Assembly (NCBI RefSeq): GCF_910592395.1
Contig: NC_088311.1
Span: 3,722,501-3,786,500 of the forward strand
Reading direction: 5' to 3'
From: Lineus longissimus
Lineage: Eukaryota > Nemertea > Pilidiophora > Heteronemertea > Lineidae
DNA: 64,000 nucleotides
Shown: positions 52,197 through 63,847 of the stretch, piece by piece
How the letters are laid out: every line of letters begins with the position of its first letter
Numbering within the stretch: the first letter of the stretch is position 1
Notes under the pieces: model-generated
Told to the model about the DNA's origin: nothing
Database searches by the model: none
Seen by the model: the letters and a program-made list of their open reading frames with translations, nothing else
Position numbers and translations under genes: made by a program

Positions 52197-55100
52197 CTAC
52201 AACTCCCTCGGTACCAATCGCACCGTCACACCATTCTCCGGCACGACCGTCAACTGTTCAACTTTCCGCAGCGGGACCTCGGTCTCCTCACACTTCTCGT
52301 AGCTAAACTTTTGAAGGATTCTAGCCAGCGCCATCTTTGCCTCGACCTGGGCTAGCCGCATGCCCACGCAATTCCTCGGACCAATTCCAAAGGCTTGAAA
52401 GGAAAGGGGGTGACGTCTCGCTCTTTCTTCTTTTGAAAAACTGCAATTAAAGGATATATGACTTTTATAAGTGAAGAAAACTTTCTCTCTCATTTTATTT
52501 ACTCTACCGCCAAAACAGATAACACCTCTAACTTGAGGAAGATTGCCGTCCAGTTCATACCCGTAGACTGCTTTTTGCAAAGGGTCGATCCAAAATGGCG
52601 GATGTTAAGAATAGAGTATCGAGCAATACACTTTGATCTGTAATACTCAGTGTGGTATTTAGCGGAATCCTTCCATGAAAGTCCTATGTGAACATGCAAG
52701 GATTGAAAGATTAGTGGGGGCCAGGTTAAGAAACGTACCTTCTACAAGTGCCGTGCATATCAAATAAGACAACAATAATGACGTACCGTTCCGGCTCGAA
52801 GACATCTGGGTCAGTTGGTCCCCATATTTCGGGGTCATAGTGGATGTCTTCTACATTGGCCATAATGGTCATGCCCGCTGGTATCGTCAGGCCGCAGATG
52901 GTTGTCCTTTCCATGCAGAGTCGGGTCACCAGGCTGAAACATTCCATAACATGCTTTTTATAAATTTTGCTTAATGTGGGACTGATTAGCCTTTTCCCAT
53001 CGTTTTGGCGGCTAATACGAAATGAAGTTAGAATTGCATCTGCCAAGTTCCCTGGCGCACTTACTTAGTCCTGTTACTGTGAGCAGTTTTGCCGGGTGTG
53101 TAAGCGGCACATGTCTGGGGGAAACCAGTGGTTTCTCAACTGTAATGGTACACCCGTCAATTGGAAATAGCAGCTCAGCCATGCAACTGGGCGTCTGGAC
53201 GCAGATGTGTGTGTGGGTCATAAAGCCCCAGACAGTGCTGTATGAACAGTTAATAAGTAACTTGTATCTCTACCTTGGGCCGATTGGGTGCATTCTCAAC
53301 ACTTCGTTGAAAGCCATGCTCAGGTAAACCAACTTGCCGATGTCCTCATAATCAGGAGGTTTCTGAAGCAATAAACTTCCAATAGTGAGACGGTCCTATG
53401 CTCCAAGTCTTTCCAATCATTGATATAGTACGCACAGACATACACTGCGAGTCGTTTTCACTGATAGACGACGATACGGTATTTCAAGTGAGGTCTTGAG
53501 GCCTTCGCATGTTACCGTATTTACTAGCTTTACTATCATGATTTTCACAGGGTTGTGCATGACAACGCAAAGGTAACGACGTACGATGAGGCACCGCCCT
53601 CGACTAAAAGGCCTTCTCTTAACTCACATTTCCTAATTGTTCGTCCAGTTCATCCTGTATACGCCTCTGAACTTCCGGGTTCAGCGCCAGTTCATAGGAT
53701 GCGTAAGCCAGGGCTGCGCTCGTGGTATCAAATCCTGCGTTTTGAAATACGTAAAGGTTGCTAACCGTTTCCTTTAAATAAACCATAGGTAGAGTAATAA
53801 TAATAAGAAACTGGTCGACAGGATTTTTTATGAGTGAGGTCCTTTATGTTGATCGCAAAAGGCTGCATGCTCATAATGACTCGCATACCAGGCAGATTCG
53901 GCCCGTTGAAACCTTTCTTTGATATCTACACACTTATCCTCGATGCACCTATCACAGCCTGAATTTGACTTTTGGCACTAAAAATAATTTTTTATCGGTC
54001 AGTTATTGTGCTAAAGACGTGAGAATGAAATATAAATGGATAGTTCAATCTTTTGCTTGGAAAAGCATTGATCAATATGGAACATCCAGCCGATGAAGCT
54101 TTACCCAAGATCTTGCCTCTTCTTCTGTGTGCGTCTACCACGGGCGTCTCACTTTCCTCGAGCATGTCAGTGTCAAAATTGAAACTCCGGATCGAGCGCG
54201 ATCAACTACTCTACACTCGTCCTAAAACTCTCTGTTTACACTTACATGTTTGGTCAACTTCTTGACCTGTCTACGTTCACCACTGGTCATCTTGCTCATC
54301 TCCACAGGCGTCTCGCTCTCATCATGTACGATCGTTAGGATGTCCAAGTCGTCCACTTCGTCCACCTCCGCGTCCAGCATATATTGGAGGAAATCCTTGG
54401 GGCACTCCTCACCTCGTTCCTGAAACGAACGCCTATCTTATTGTTTGACCACCTGATACGAACGGAACGTCATTCGTTGATATCTTAGACCAGGTCACCC
54501 GAACTTTTGTGACATGGTTAAAGAAATGACATATTAAAAATTCTTGGTTGGCGCGGTTTTATTTTCAACGACATATTTCTGTACTTTTATCTCCAAAGGG
54601 AGTACGAATCTGTGGTCGCGGCTATTTTCCGTCTACTGGCAAAACAGAATTTCTCTGCACCAACCTTGCACTGTCTCCTTTCCTGAATGACCTCTTCAAG
54701 TCTCTCCCCAAGCTGGAACGCCTCAAACTTGATGATTCCTAACATGAACAGGTAGGCGAACAATTTGAAAAGAAAGGATCCTACGGATGGAAACATGACT
54801 GGAAGAAGAAAGACCGGCATTTGTCAAAATGGATTAATGTCTGGCTACTTTTTTCGTAAATTTTCTGCCAAAGATCTTGTGATCTTGTTATTCCCAACCT
54901 TTAATTTTGTGTGTAGATGTAAGTCTGCTGTCCTTTCACCTGTTTTGCCAAGATGATCATTATTTCTTTATCAAACTCGTTGTGTCTTTGACCCTAAGGG
55001 CCGAAAGGGACCAACAAAGTACACGTGCATTTTCGTAATATATAATTTTACTGATAGCGATGGCTAATGTCCTGGGCCCAATTCTCCAAAACAAGTTAAG

Positions 55101-58100
55101 CCACTGACCTTGGTTCCAAGTTCAACTTGGCGTTGTTCCTTTAGGGGAAGCAGAGTAAACTTTACTTCCAGTTTAAGTTAACGCAAAGTTAGTTACCAAC
55201 TTGTGTTAAACAACCAAACCCTGTAAAGGAAAGCCTCAAGTAGCGTGAGTACCCACTCGCCATCAACACCAAGGCTTGTCGGTAACGGGGCTCTCTCCTG
55301 AAGTTATGGTGCTTGAAGAGCGCTTTTGTATTGACCAGAAATTCATTTTCCGGGTCCTTCTGCGCTTCGATTTCGAGGCCAAAGGCGGTTGAACTGATCA
55401 CATCCATCGTCAGGCCCTGATAGTACCTGTAGTAAGTTGAGATGAATGTTCGTTTTAAGCCGGACTCGCATAACTAGGTGCGTGTATCTGGGGATATGCA
55501 GCACTTTTCGCAAAAGCAACATTTTGCTCAAAATAACAAACATACCGGTACATATTGATGTGCACATTATTCGAGTATGTTTGGCGTAGTGGAGGAAAGC
55601 AAAAACAAAACATTAAGAGAAATTACAGGCAGAGGTCTAGGTAAAATGTGTCACCCAAGAAACAAGATTGACTGAATGCAAGTTGTCAGGTCATCCACGG
55701 TATAGCACATACATGTACTCACGGTAACACATCGAATGGCTTCACTTCCTTGCTCTTCTCCTCAAGAATATCCATCATTGTATCGCAGGCTTTCGTTATT
55801 AAGGGGGTTGTCTGAAAATAACTCATGATTAGAACATATCTTTTAGAGAAGATTCAGAAAAGGTATTTTGTGACTACAATTTTTGATAAAAGATGTGTGG
55901 TATTCAACACCAAGCATCAAGATTCTGTTCAAGATTCGCAAATCGCGGTTTCACAGCAACGTGATCGTATATTGATGTGCACTCCACAGGCTGTTGTTGA
56001 AAATACCGTTGCAATGACCAAATTGCTCCACAACTTTGTGCTGGTGGCATAACCCTTACTAGGAGTATAAAGAGAGGATGCCTTCCCAGAACCTCTGGTC
56101 TGGATAGCTATGGGCCTCTCACAGGGTCTGTGGTAAGACTTACCGCCTTCAGCTTAGTGGTACTGAGCATTGGGCTCATGAAGCTGCGGTATCTCTTCCA
56201 CATCTGGCCATGGGCAAGAAACACATTGCTGAAATTCTTGCTTTCTGGGTCAGGCCCAAATGGGAAAGGCTGAAAAATGGATGTGCTCTTAAGCCGAATA
56301 CAAAACTCCGACGCGCGACCATCGGCGACGGCGTTGTATCCCAGTTGCGCGGAAATCAACAATACAAAAACTCGAACGCCGATGGTCGCGCGTCGGAGTA
56401 TGAATTCGGCTTCAGACAATTTGTACATTGTCAATGGGAGAAAGGTAAAAGCGCGTTCAGAAATATCTCGAGTTCTGTGTTTTCCATGCGAAGGCAAACA
56501 CAGGCAGTGTCAATGCAAGTAACACTGGGTTAAGGCAACTCAGGCACAAAGTATCAAATGAAGGGTAATAGTTACGTTAAATACTAAACACTCGCCTTCT
56601 AAGGCAAACCAGTATATACATGTAGCCGAGTGCCGTGGTTGAAATTTTACAAGAGAGCGACATTAAACTTACCTTTCTTGCCATGAAATGTTTGAAATCT
56701 GTGATGAACACATGCTTAATGATTTCAAGATCCGATGTCACCAAAACTGGAGTGACACCCTCGAAGTATCTGAAGAATGAGACATACCGGTAACGTTAAA
56801 GACAGTCACAAAAAGAAGGCGCAACCGACATGACCAATGAGAGAAACTATCATACCCTCCTCGAGCAACAAAGGTAGATGTTCGCATCGTGCATTTAATT
56901 TTCTTGCATCTATTTTTCAGGGTGTCCAAATAAACCTCCACATGATCTCATAGCAGGCAAAGACCCACGGGGCTCTATTTTGGAGAAAAGATCTAATTTG
57001 CCATGCATATTTTCGCCGTATTAACACCAGAATGTTCGGAATTTGGCAATTCTTTACTTCACGAGCCTTTTTCTACCTCCTCGAACCTTGCCTGCATTAC
57101 AGTATTAGTACTTGCCCGAAGGTCTTCCCGTATTCCTTCGTCCACCTTTTGACAGCTTGCGTAGGTCCCTGTTACGAAAAACATGATTTAGTATTACATT
57201 TATAGGCCTGAGAATTACTGGTATTGCAAATTATGTCAGCAAAATGTGCTGAATCAAGAAACCCTGAAATTTTTCGTTAGATATGGAGCATGATGCCAGC
57301 ACGTAGACAATTACCGAGAGAACCTCACCCTTCAGTTTCGATGAGTTTATCGGAATTGATGACCGAACTAACGAAGATGGAGCTATAGTATACACCAAAG
57401 CCGAGGTGCATGGCAGCGAATATTTTGAGTGAAACGACAGGGTCGACGTCAGAGTAAACGTGTAAAATAAAGTACGATGATGTGAAAAGTGGAAGCCCTC
57501 AAGTCGACAAATTGCCCCTTTAACAATAGACTTCCCCTTTAACATAAGTTACTGGCGGTGGCGCCCTCTAAGGTCGAAAGACCGACAGATTTTCCTTTAA
57601 CAATAGTTGTGAAGAAAAAGCTTCAACCGTCATTGGATTGCCCCACCTGGAAAAAATTGGCATGTGGGTATGTGAATATGTGGTATGTGGTATGTTGTTT
57701 AAGATACTGCCTTTTGAATCACATGGTCACAAAGTCCATCTCAAAGTATCTGGTGACCATCTCCGCTGTTTATGTGACGAGGCGATGCCTGTACCACTAT
57801 CAGGCCATTGGGTCCAGTACCAGTGAGCCTTGTACTCACATCGAGGAGTTCCAACTGATTGCCAAGGAATAGGCTGGGTTCAGGGCCAGGGATTCCAAGA
57901 TCTTTGAACCATTGTTGCTTTTTCTTGCGATTCCTATAAACATGCAACATGAGACACTCTTAGATGTTATTATATGAGCAGTAGGCTATCCCGGTATCAT
58001 GGCCAGCAGGAGTGACACTGCTGGTATCAGCCAAAGGGTCAAGCCCGAGGGCTGATAAGAGTTTGAGGTATGCTACACGGGATACGATTCTATTTGACAA

Positions 58101-58495
58101 ATGATAAGTAGTCGGTCACGTGCAGACTCCTGGGCAGAGGCGACGGTTCCTCACGAAGTATTACATAGTGAGTTTTCACAAAGCCCCCGAAACGTCAACA
58201 CGAACGAATTACACTGTTCAACATAGTTAGCAGGAAATCAAACAATGGGATAGGTGTTGGGGTTTCGGGAATTTGCGAAAACTCCCTAAACACTACCAAG
58301 GTACACGTGTATTGGATGTACTGAGCAGATCTATGAAGGCCACGGCCTTCGCCACAACGCATTATTATGCGAAGGCCTTTACCCTCGATACATTTACCAG
58401 ATTAAGAATGTCATAGACCCAAAGTCAGGGACAACTTACCATACAATTCCTGTTAACAGACCGACGACCAACAGCAGCAAAATTTCAGTTATCAT
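52197..58495 (-). CDS. Cytochrome P450, CYP3 clan (CYP3A/CYP5-like)
   Basis: ER-anchored haem monooxygenase, probably of xenobiotics or lipids. Thirteen minus-strand exons join in phase to 538 residues (usual ~500): 58495-58440, 57933-57840, 57168-57116, 56769-56673, 56269-56144, 55811-55723, 55426-55257, 54798-54665, 54419-54246, 53771-53628, 53362-53274, 52933-52787, 52440-52197. Anchor helix ILLLLVVGLLTGIVW; proline hinge GIPGPEP; helix C WKRYR; MDVISSTAFGLEIEAQ typical of CYP3; I-helix NAGFDTTS; ExxR in NEVLRMHP; PERF region at the exon 12/13 junction; haem loop FGIGPRNCVG with the axial Cys. All key residues are intact. Exon 9 holds an acidic linker (DAEVDEVDDLDILTIVHDE) before the I-helix that is longer than in vertebrate CYP3A. 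Intron 3 uses a GC donor (GCAAGT). Substrate unknown. Confidence 0.95.
56291..56412. mobile_element. 122-bp foldback element in a P450 intron
   Basis: AAGCCGAATxCAxACTCCGA, followed by CGCGCGACCATCGGCG, at the left is matched in inverted orientation at the right end, giving arms of about 36 bp. It lies 21 bp upstream of exon 5 on the transcribed strand, near its acceptor. Confidence 0.75.
58166..58288. mobile_element. MITE with TA target site, copy 2 (P450 intron 1)
   Basis: Same family as 21350-21486: it starts TA-GTGAGTTTTCACAAAGCC and ends GCGAAAACTCCC-TA. The arms are more diverged from each other here. Confidence 0.7.
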
Positions 58496-58635
58496 CGTTC
58501 ACGCCTTTGCACTTGCAGCTCTTATCGCCAGTAGTTAGCCAGTCAATCAGCCAGTATATACCAGCCTTTCTCATCGTGACCTATATTCTCATTCAAATGC
58601 CCATGTAGTGATAAATAGTAATAACGGTAGGAGAA

Positions 58636-59441
58636 TATGGCAAGCCAAAGCGGAATTTATTCAAGACTTTAGAATTACCATTCAAGAAGTTAAATATAAG
58701 TTCAAGAAGGAAATATATGTTCAAGACTAAAATATGTTCAACCTTGAATCAAATGTTTTCAACCTTGAATAAAATATGTTCAACCTTGAATAAAATATGT
58801 TCAACCTTGAATAAAATATGTCCAACCTTGAACAAAATATATTCAACCTTGAACAAAATATATTCAAGACTCACGTGACCATATTCAAGACGCGACCACA
58901 AAATTGATGACGTAGAGCGTAGAATCTGTGGTACTTCTGATGCGTTCTGTTTCACGACATGATTGATTGCCTGTATAGCCTAAACACTCAAACATGTCAA
59001 AAGACAACGAGAATCCGATACAGTGGTGTCGGCCTTAAGAATGAAAGGTGAAAGGCATTGCGCATTTTGAACCTATAATTTGCCTGATATGTCTGTGAAA
59101 CATGTATCGACTCTGACATTCACTCGGCATCCATGTCGATGTGTAGGATTACAGTACATGTCATGTGTAGGCGGCTAGGTACGTGTACAGCCATGTGTCA
59201 AAACCTCGTGCGAACAATTCGAGCTCCGAAACGCAACACAAGTACCATATCAATTTTGTGGTCACGTGCGTCTTGAATATGGTCACGTGAGTCTTGAATA
59301 TATTTTGTTCAAGGTTGAAAACATTTGATTCAAGGTTGAACATATTTTAGTCTTGAACATATATTTCCTTCTTGAACTTATATTTAACTTCTTGAATGGT
59401 AATTCTAAAGTCTTGAATAAATTCCGCTTTGGCTTGCCATA
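58636..59441. mobile_element. Long-inverted-repeat (foldback) element A with ~21-bp subrepeats
   Basis: Starts TATGGCAAGCCAAAGCGG and ends with its reverse complement. Each arm carries a ~21-bp unit (TTCAACCTTGAATAAAATAT plus one base): about six in the left arm but only two in the right. The flanks carry TAGGAGAA at 58628-58635 and again at 59440-59447 (the last two terminal bases are shared), an apparent 8-bp target-site duplication (6 bp if the full TATGGC ends belong to the element). The central unique part has no ORF of note. Element B is its close relative. Confidence 0.88.
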
Positions 59442-59478
59442 GGAGAATGTGGCGAAACATTTATAACGGGTCACCGTC

Positions 59479-60425
59479 TATGGCAAGCCAAAGCGGAATT
59501 TATTCAAGACTTTAGAATTACCATTCAAGAAGTTAAATATAAGTTCAAGAAGGAAATATATGTTCAAGACTAAAATATGTTCAACCTTCAATCAAATGTT
59601 TTCAACCTTGAATAAAATATGTTCAACCTTGAATAAAATATGTTCAACCTTGAATAAAATATGTCCAACCTTGAACAAAATATATTCAACTTTGAACAAA
59701 ATATATTCAAGACTCACGTGACCATATTCAAGATGCACGTGACCACAAAATTGATGACGTAGAGCGTAGAATCTGTGGTACTTCTGATGCGTTCTGTTTC
59801 ACGACATGATTGATTGCCTGTATAGCCTAAACACTCAAACATGTCAAAAGACAACGAGAATCCGATACAAAGGTGAGAGGCATTGCGCATTTTGAACCTA
59901 TAATTTGCCTGATATGTCTGTGAAACATGTATCGACTCTGACATTCACTCGGCATCCATGTCATGATGTGTAGGATTACAGTACATGTCAGGTGTAGGCG
60001 GCTAGGTAATGTACGTGTACAACCATGTGTCAAAACCTCGTGCGAACAATTCGAGCTCCGAAACGCAACACAAGTACCATGGGTTCGGGAAAGTCCGGAC
60101 GCGGGTTCGGGAAAGTCCGTAAAGCATCAAAACATGAGCAACTACGTCATCAATTTTGTGGTCACGTGCGTCTTGAATATGGTCACGTGAGTCTTGAATA
60201 TATTTTGTTCAAGGTTGAATATATTTTGTTCAAGGTTGGACATATTTTATTCAAGGTTGAACATATTTTATTCAAGGTTGAACATATTTTATTCAAGGTT
60301 GAAAACATTTGATTCAAGGTTGAACATATTTTAGTCTTGAACATATATTTCCTTCTTGAACTTATATTTAACTTCTTGAATGGTAATTCTAAAGTCTTGA
60401 ATAAATTCCGCTTTGGCTTGCCATA
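59479..60425. mobile_element. Long-inverted-repeat (foldback) element B with ~21-bp subrepeats
   Basis: Same termini and central sequence as element A, starting only 37 bp after it ends. Both arms keep about six subrepeat units. The centre has an extra ~50 bp with a duplicated GGGTTCGGGAAAGTCCG. Flanking 8-mers match only partly (TCACCGTC and TAAACGTC), so a target-site duplication is possible but decayed. ORFs crossing the arms (repeats of EYILFKV) are a consequence of the 21-bp period. Confidence 0.85.
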
Positions 60426-61063
60426 AACGTCACTTATTATTGGACTTATAGCGCATTTACGGGGTTGCAACTATTTTGCTTTATAGTGTCACCAGGAAAA
60501 AAAAGCATGCGACCTAACGCCGATCTATTTGTATAAAGTGATAATTGGAAGGTATATAGTAGGAAATATCAATAAAACAATCATTCCATGTCGTCTTTTG
60601 AGGGCATTTTTGATTGTAAAAAATATATGTGAACGTCACCGGAGTCTCTGCAATGATAATTTTATCACAGCAGTCTCGCGCAAGTAGAAGTTCTTTACCT
60701 ATTAGTTCTTCACTTATTAGTCTCAATGTCTGGCGCAAAGCCAGACGTTTTCCATTACGATTTCACTACGATGTTTGACAAGAAGGAGCAGTGCGCGAGA
60801 TATGCTAATGAGCAGACTTCCCTCGCTTGAGTTTCGGAAGAATGTTCCATATCGCGCTAAGCTGACCACTGCTGACCATGACAGGCGTGCATTGGACTGG
60901 TACAGGTTGGAACTGAACATTGAATATGCTGGTGGTGACGCTTTCTGATGAGAAGTTGGTCGTGACTGATGCAGTATCCTTGGACTTGTCCACAGCATCG
61001 TTCAATCATTGCTCTCTGAGCTGCCTTGATTCTGTACTTACCCAAATACTGAGACCAAATGCC
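60426..61063. other. Stretch with no gene identified
   Basis: Between foldback element B and the hairpin at 61064. Short ORFs only, no recognisable domain. Confidence 0.4.
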
Positions 61064-61125
61064 TGTTGACTGTGCTTTAAGAGAGACTGGCGCCATGCCT
61101 AGTCTCTCTTAAAGCGCAGTCAACA
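61064..61125. other. Near-perfect 25-bp hairpin with a 12-nt loop
   Basis: Arm TGTTGACTGTGCTTTAAGAG plus AGACT (61064-61088) pairs with 61101-61125 with one G-T type mismatch, around the loop GGCGCCATGCCT. Could be a transposon end junction or an RNA hairpin. Confidence 0.7.
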
Positions 61126-61190
61126 GACACCAACCCCCTCAGACTCAGAAACCACAAACGCCCAACCCTTCCTGCTACCTTAATACTTCT

Positions 61191-62446
61191 TGGTGCCGAC
61201 AAATGGTACCCAGGTTCGAGATCGATCGGACAATAAGCACCCTGGGTGCCATTACACTAGACAAACAGCACCCAGCTTCTTTTTGTCTGGCTTACGGATC
61301 TTAGGGACGAGGACCTTTCTTGCAATCTCGTTTTATCTCGGGCCGTGCTACTTGCGGCATTAGCAGTGCGCGAAATAAAAAGAACAGATAAACAGAAAAA
61401 AACGCGTTTAGGCCTATAGGTCTTTGAAAGCACATTTCGAATTGGAGGAGGGATATATTCAGAGAATGAAAAATTGTGTGATGACAAAATGAATGGATTT
61501 GCTGCGTATTTTTCTTGACAATCAGTCGATATGTACACATGGGCATGGGGCTAGGGAGCGTATGTCAACCTCCTCCAGGAACCAATGAAAATCCGTTATT
61601 ATAATGAGGTAAACAATGACACGTGCTAGTCTTGTATTCTATGTTGATATACACCATACAGCCGGCAGGGCTGGACTATCAAGGGAACAGGGCAATTGGA
61701 GGACACTATGTTGTTTGGAGGACCAGCTAAACTTGCTTTTTATGTTGTTTTTTTGCTCAGCCCCCCCCCCCCCGATTGTTCCAAATCCGAACACAACATC
61801 GATTAGTAGTGCCTACACACAGAGCACCGAGTGCAGTTTGACACACATATGGATGGACATGATACATGATGCGTGTCGGGATGATGGTAGGCCTAGTGCT
61901 GTTGCTGGCATCTAGGCCCTTGAGGGGCCTAATTAGCGCTAGCAGCCGATTTAGGCCTACTAGCCTAGACCTTGTTATCAACATCGAATAGACTAAAATG
62001 TAGCATTTAGCACGATGTGATAACTTGATTATTCACCTTTTTGGCCTAAGCCGAACTCCATTGTATATTGTTTAATAACGGTTGTACAAGACAAATGTGT
62101 CAAACAGCATGCAGTCACTCGCGGGTGAAAGAATTTCGTGCCCACGCCCACCTGATGTATGACGTCACAGTCATCGCTGCCTGAAGATGGCAAACTACAA
62201 GACTAGCACGTGTCATTGTTTACCTCATTATAATAACGGATTTTCATTGGTTCCTGGAGGAGGTTGACATACGCTCCCTTGCCCCATGTGATATGCACCA
62301 CGGCGCGAGATAAAACGAGGTCCTCGTCCCTAAGATCCGTAAGCCAGGCAAAAAGAAGCTGGGTGCTGTTTGTCTAGTGCAATGGCACCCAGGGTGCTTA
62401 TTGTCCAATCGATCTCGAACCTGGGTACCATTTGTCGGCACCCAGG
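61191..62446. mobile_element. Large inverted-repeat element (~1.26 kb)
   Basis: Left arm 61191-61636 (starting TGGTGCCGACAAATGGTACC) is matched in reverse by 62197-62446. Two blocks match at well over 90%: the outer ~160 bp and an inner ~75 bp with GGAACCAATGAAAATCCG. The right arm lacks about 200 bp present in the left. The 560-bp centre has no recognisable ORF. Confidence 0.8.
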
Positions 62447-63750
62447 ACGACATCCACCCTTTCAGCTTCAGTGTGATGGGCAAAGTGAGAAGTTGGGTGT
62501 ATGGTGCTTAATAGTTCAGAGCGTTGCCAATGGCATGAAAGGGAGTCCTTGTGAGGGGATCCATGTCTTCAGTTGATAATTCTTTCGAGGGATTTGCCAT
62601 CTGTTGATAGAGGGAGGGGCCGGGCGGCTTGAGGGTTTGTGGGTCTCAGTTGACGTTGTAAAATTTGTTCGACAGTTCGTTTCAGTCTGGGGGCTTGGAT
62701 GCTAAGAATATCTTCTTTTTTTTGGGGGGGGGGGGTTACAAACAATATCACACTAACGTTTTACTAAAATCAAATCACTGTTAATCAATCGAAAACATTC
62801 TACAGCTGTATGTGCCTTTGTGCGCATGAAAATGACGCATACGGAATCCGTGTGCGCAACATTGCCGAATCGGCAATAACAGAATAATATCGAACATGCA
62901 ATACGTCAAAACGTGAAGAAAGTCTCTACATATTTGGGAAGTCAGCTGTTAAAAGGTAAAGGTAACTCCACATTTGGGAAAACTCGACTTGACCTTGAAA
63001 ATTTTTCCACATCAACTTGGAAGTTAAAGGAACATTTACAAAAACAGATAAAAAGCACGGCACCCTCTCCGCTGTGGACAAACTTACGTACTAAGGAACG
63101 TGCTACGATTGAAAAAGCCTCTTTTGTCGAAAGAAGATGACAATTTTTTGATTCGTTGGACATATCAGAGTTCAGAGGTCGACACACCGGCTGCACAAGA
63201 ACACTAGAAAAGGAATTACCCCTTTCTGCACATCATGTGTAAAGGAATATAGCCTGAACGTCGGTCTAATTCTCTCCAACAGTTATTTGTCGTTCCCTAA
63301 AAGTTACTGTCTGCCTTGTAAGCCGCCGACTTGTTTTGAACACTCAGTCCAACATTGGAATCTGTCGTGCTCGTCATCTCTTCAGCTGGGTTTTCAAACC
63401 TTGTCGGCTTATTTTCGGGAACACGAACCCTTCAGAAGAGAAATATGTTATTTAGATTGTAGTAGGCCAACATTTCATCAATAAAACAAAGACATTTTAG
63501 GTAGACTGATACCTTTATTATACATATCGACCGTGATTGCGGTCGTTGAAGGTTGATATATTCAATATTCGTGTGAGAATGTCTTATTTGCAGTCTGACA
63601 TGGATGTTTATTCGGATTGGATCCAGCAATTGAGTGCAACCTGTCCAACAGTTCAGAGGTTCACACTTTCACGCTGTACATTTTATACTGCCTAAGGCTA
63701 TGTATAATTGTCAGACAATGCAACTCAATGTATATCACAAATGAAGTTAC
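62447..63750. other. Probable introns of the gene off the right edge, with a possible decayed ORF
   Basis: A plus-strand frame from 62913 to 63140 (LKEHLQKQIKSTAPSPLWTN and neighbours) appears to continue after a one- or two-base shift to a stop near 63239, which looks like an old transposon coding fragment, but I cannot name it. A poly-G run is at 62726-62736. Confidence 0.3.
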
Positions 63751-63847
63751 CTTTTATAGTAAATGACTCCTGCCACCACCGCTAGGGCTATCAAAGCAAT
63801 AAGAAGCACGCCCACGACAACACCAGCTGTGCTGCCACGATCTAACC
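63751..63847 (-). CDS. Transmembrane-segment exon of a gene extending past the right edge
   Basis: Between an acceptor (CATCATAG, exon from 63847) and a GTAACT donor lies a 97-bp open exon encoding a short Gly/Ser linker, one strongly hydrophobic helix (GVVVGVLLIALIALAVVAGV) and a stop-transfer YYKR. This is the usual form of the membrane exon of a type I receptor or adhesion protein. The extracellular exons would be to the right, outside the window; cytoplasmic exons to the left were not identified. Confidence 0.6.

Noticed and set aside
57111-57116. GT donor (GTACTA) one codon downstream for P450 exon 3
   Set aside because: It leaves the next exon out of frame, whereas the GC donor GCAAGT keeps both frame and family motif.
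58749-60470. ORFs made of repeated EYILFKV or STLNKI units
   Set aside because: They come from the 21-bp subrepeats of the foldback arms, read in either strand.
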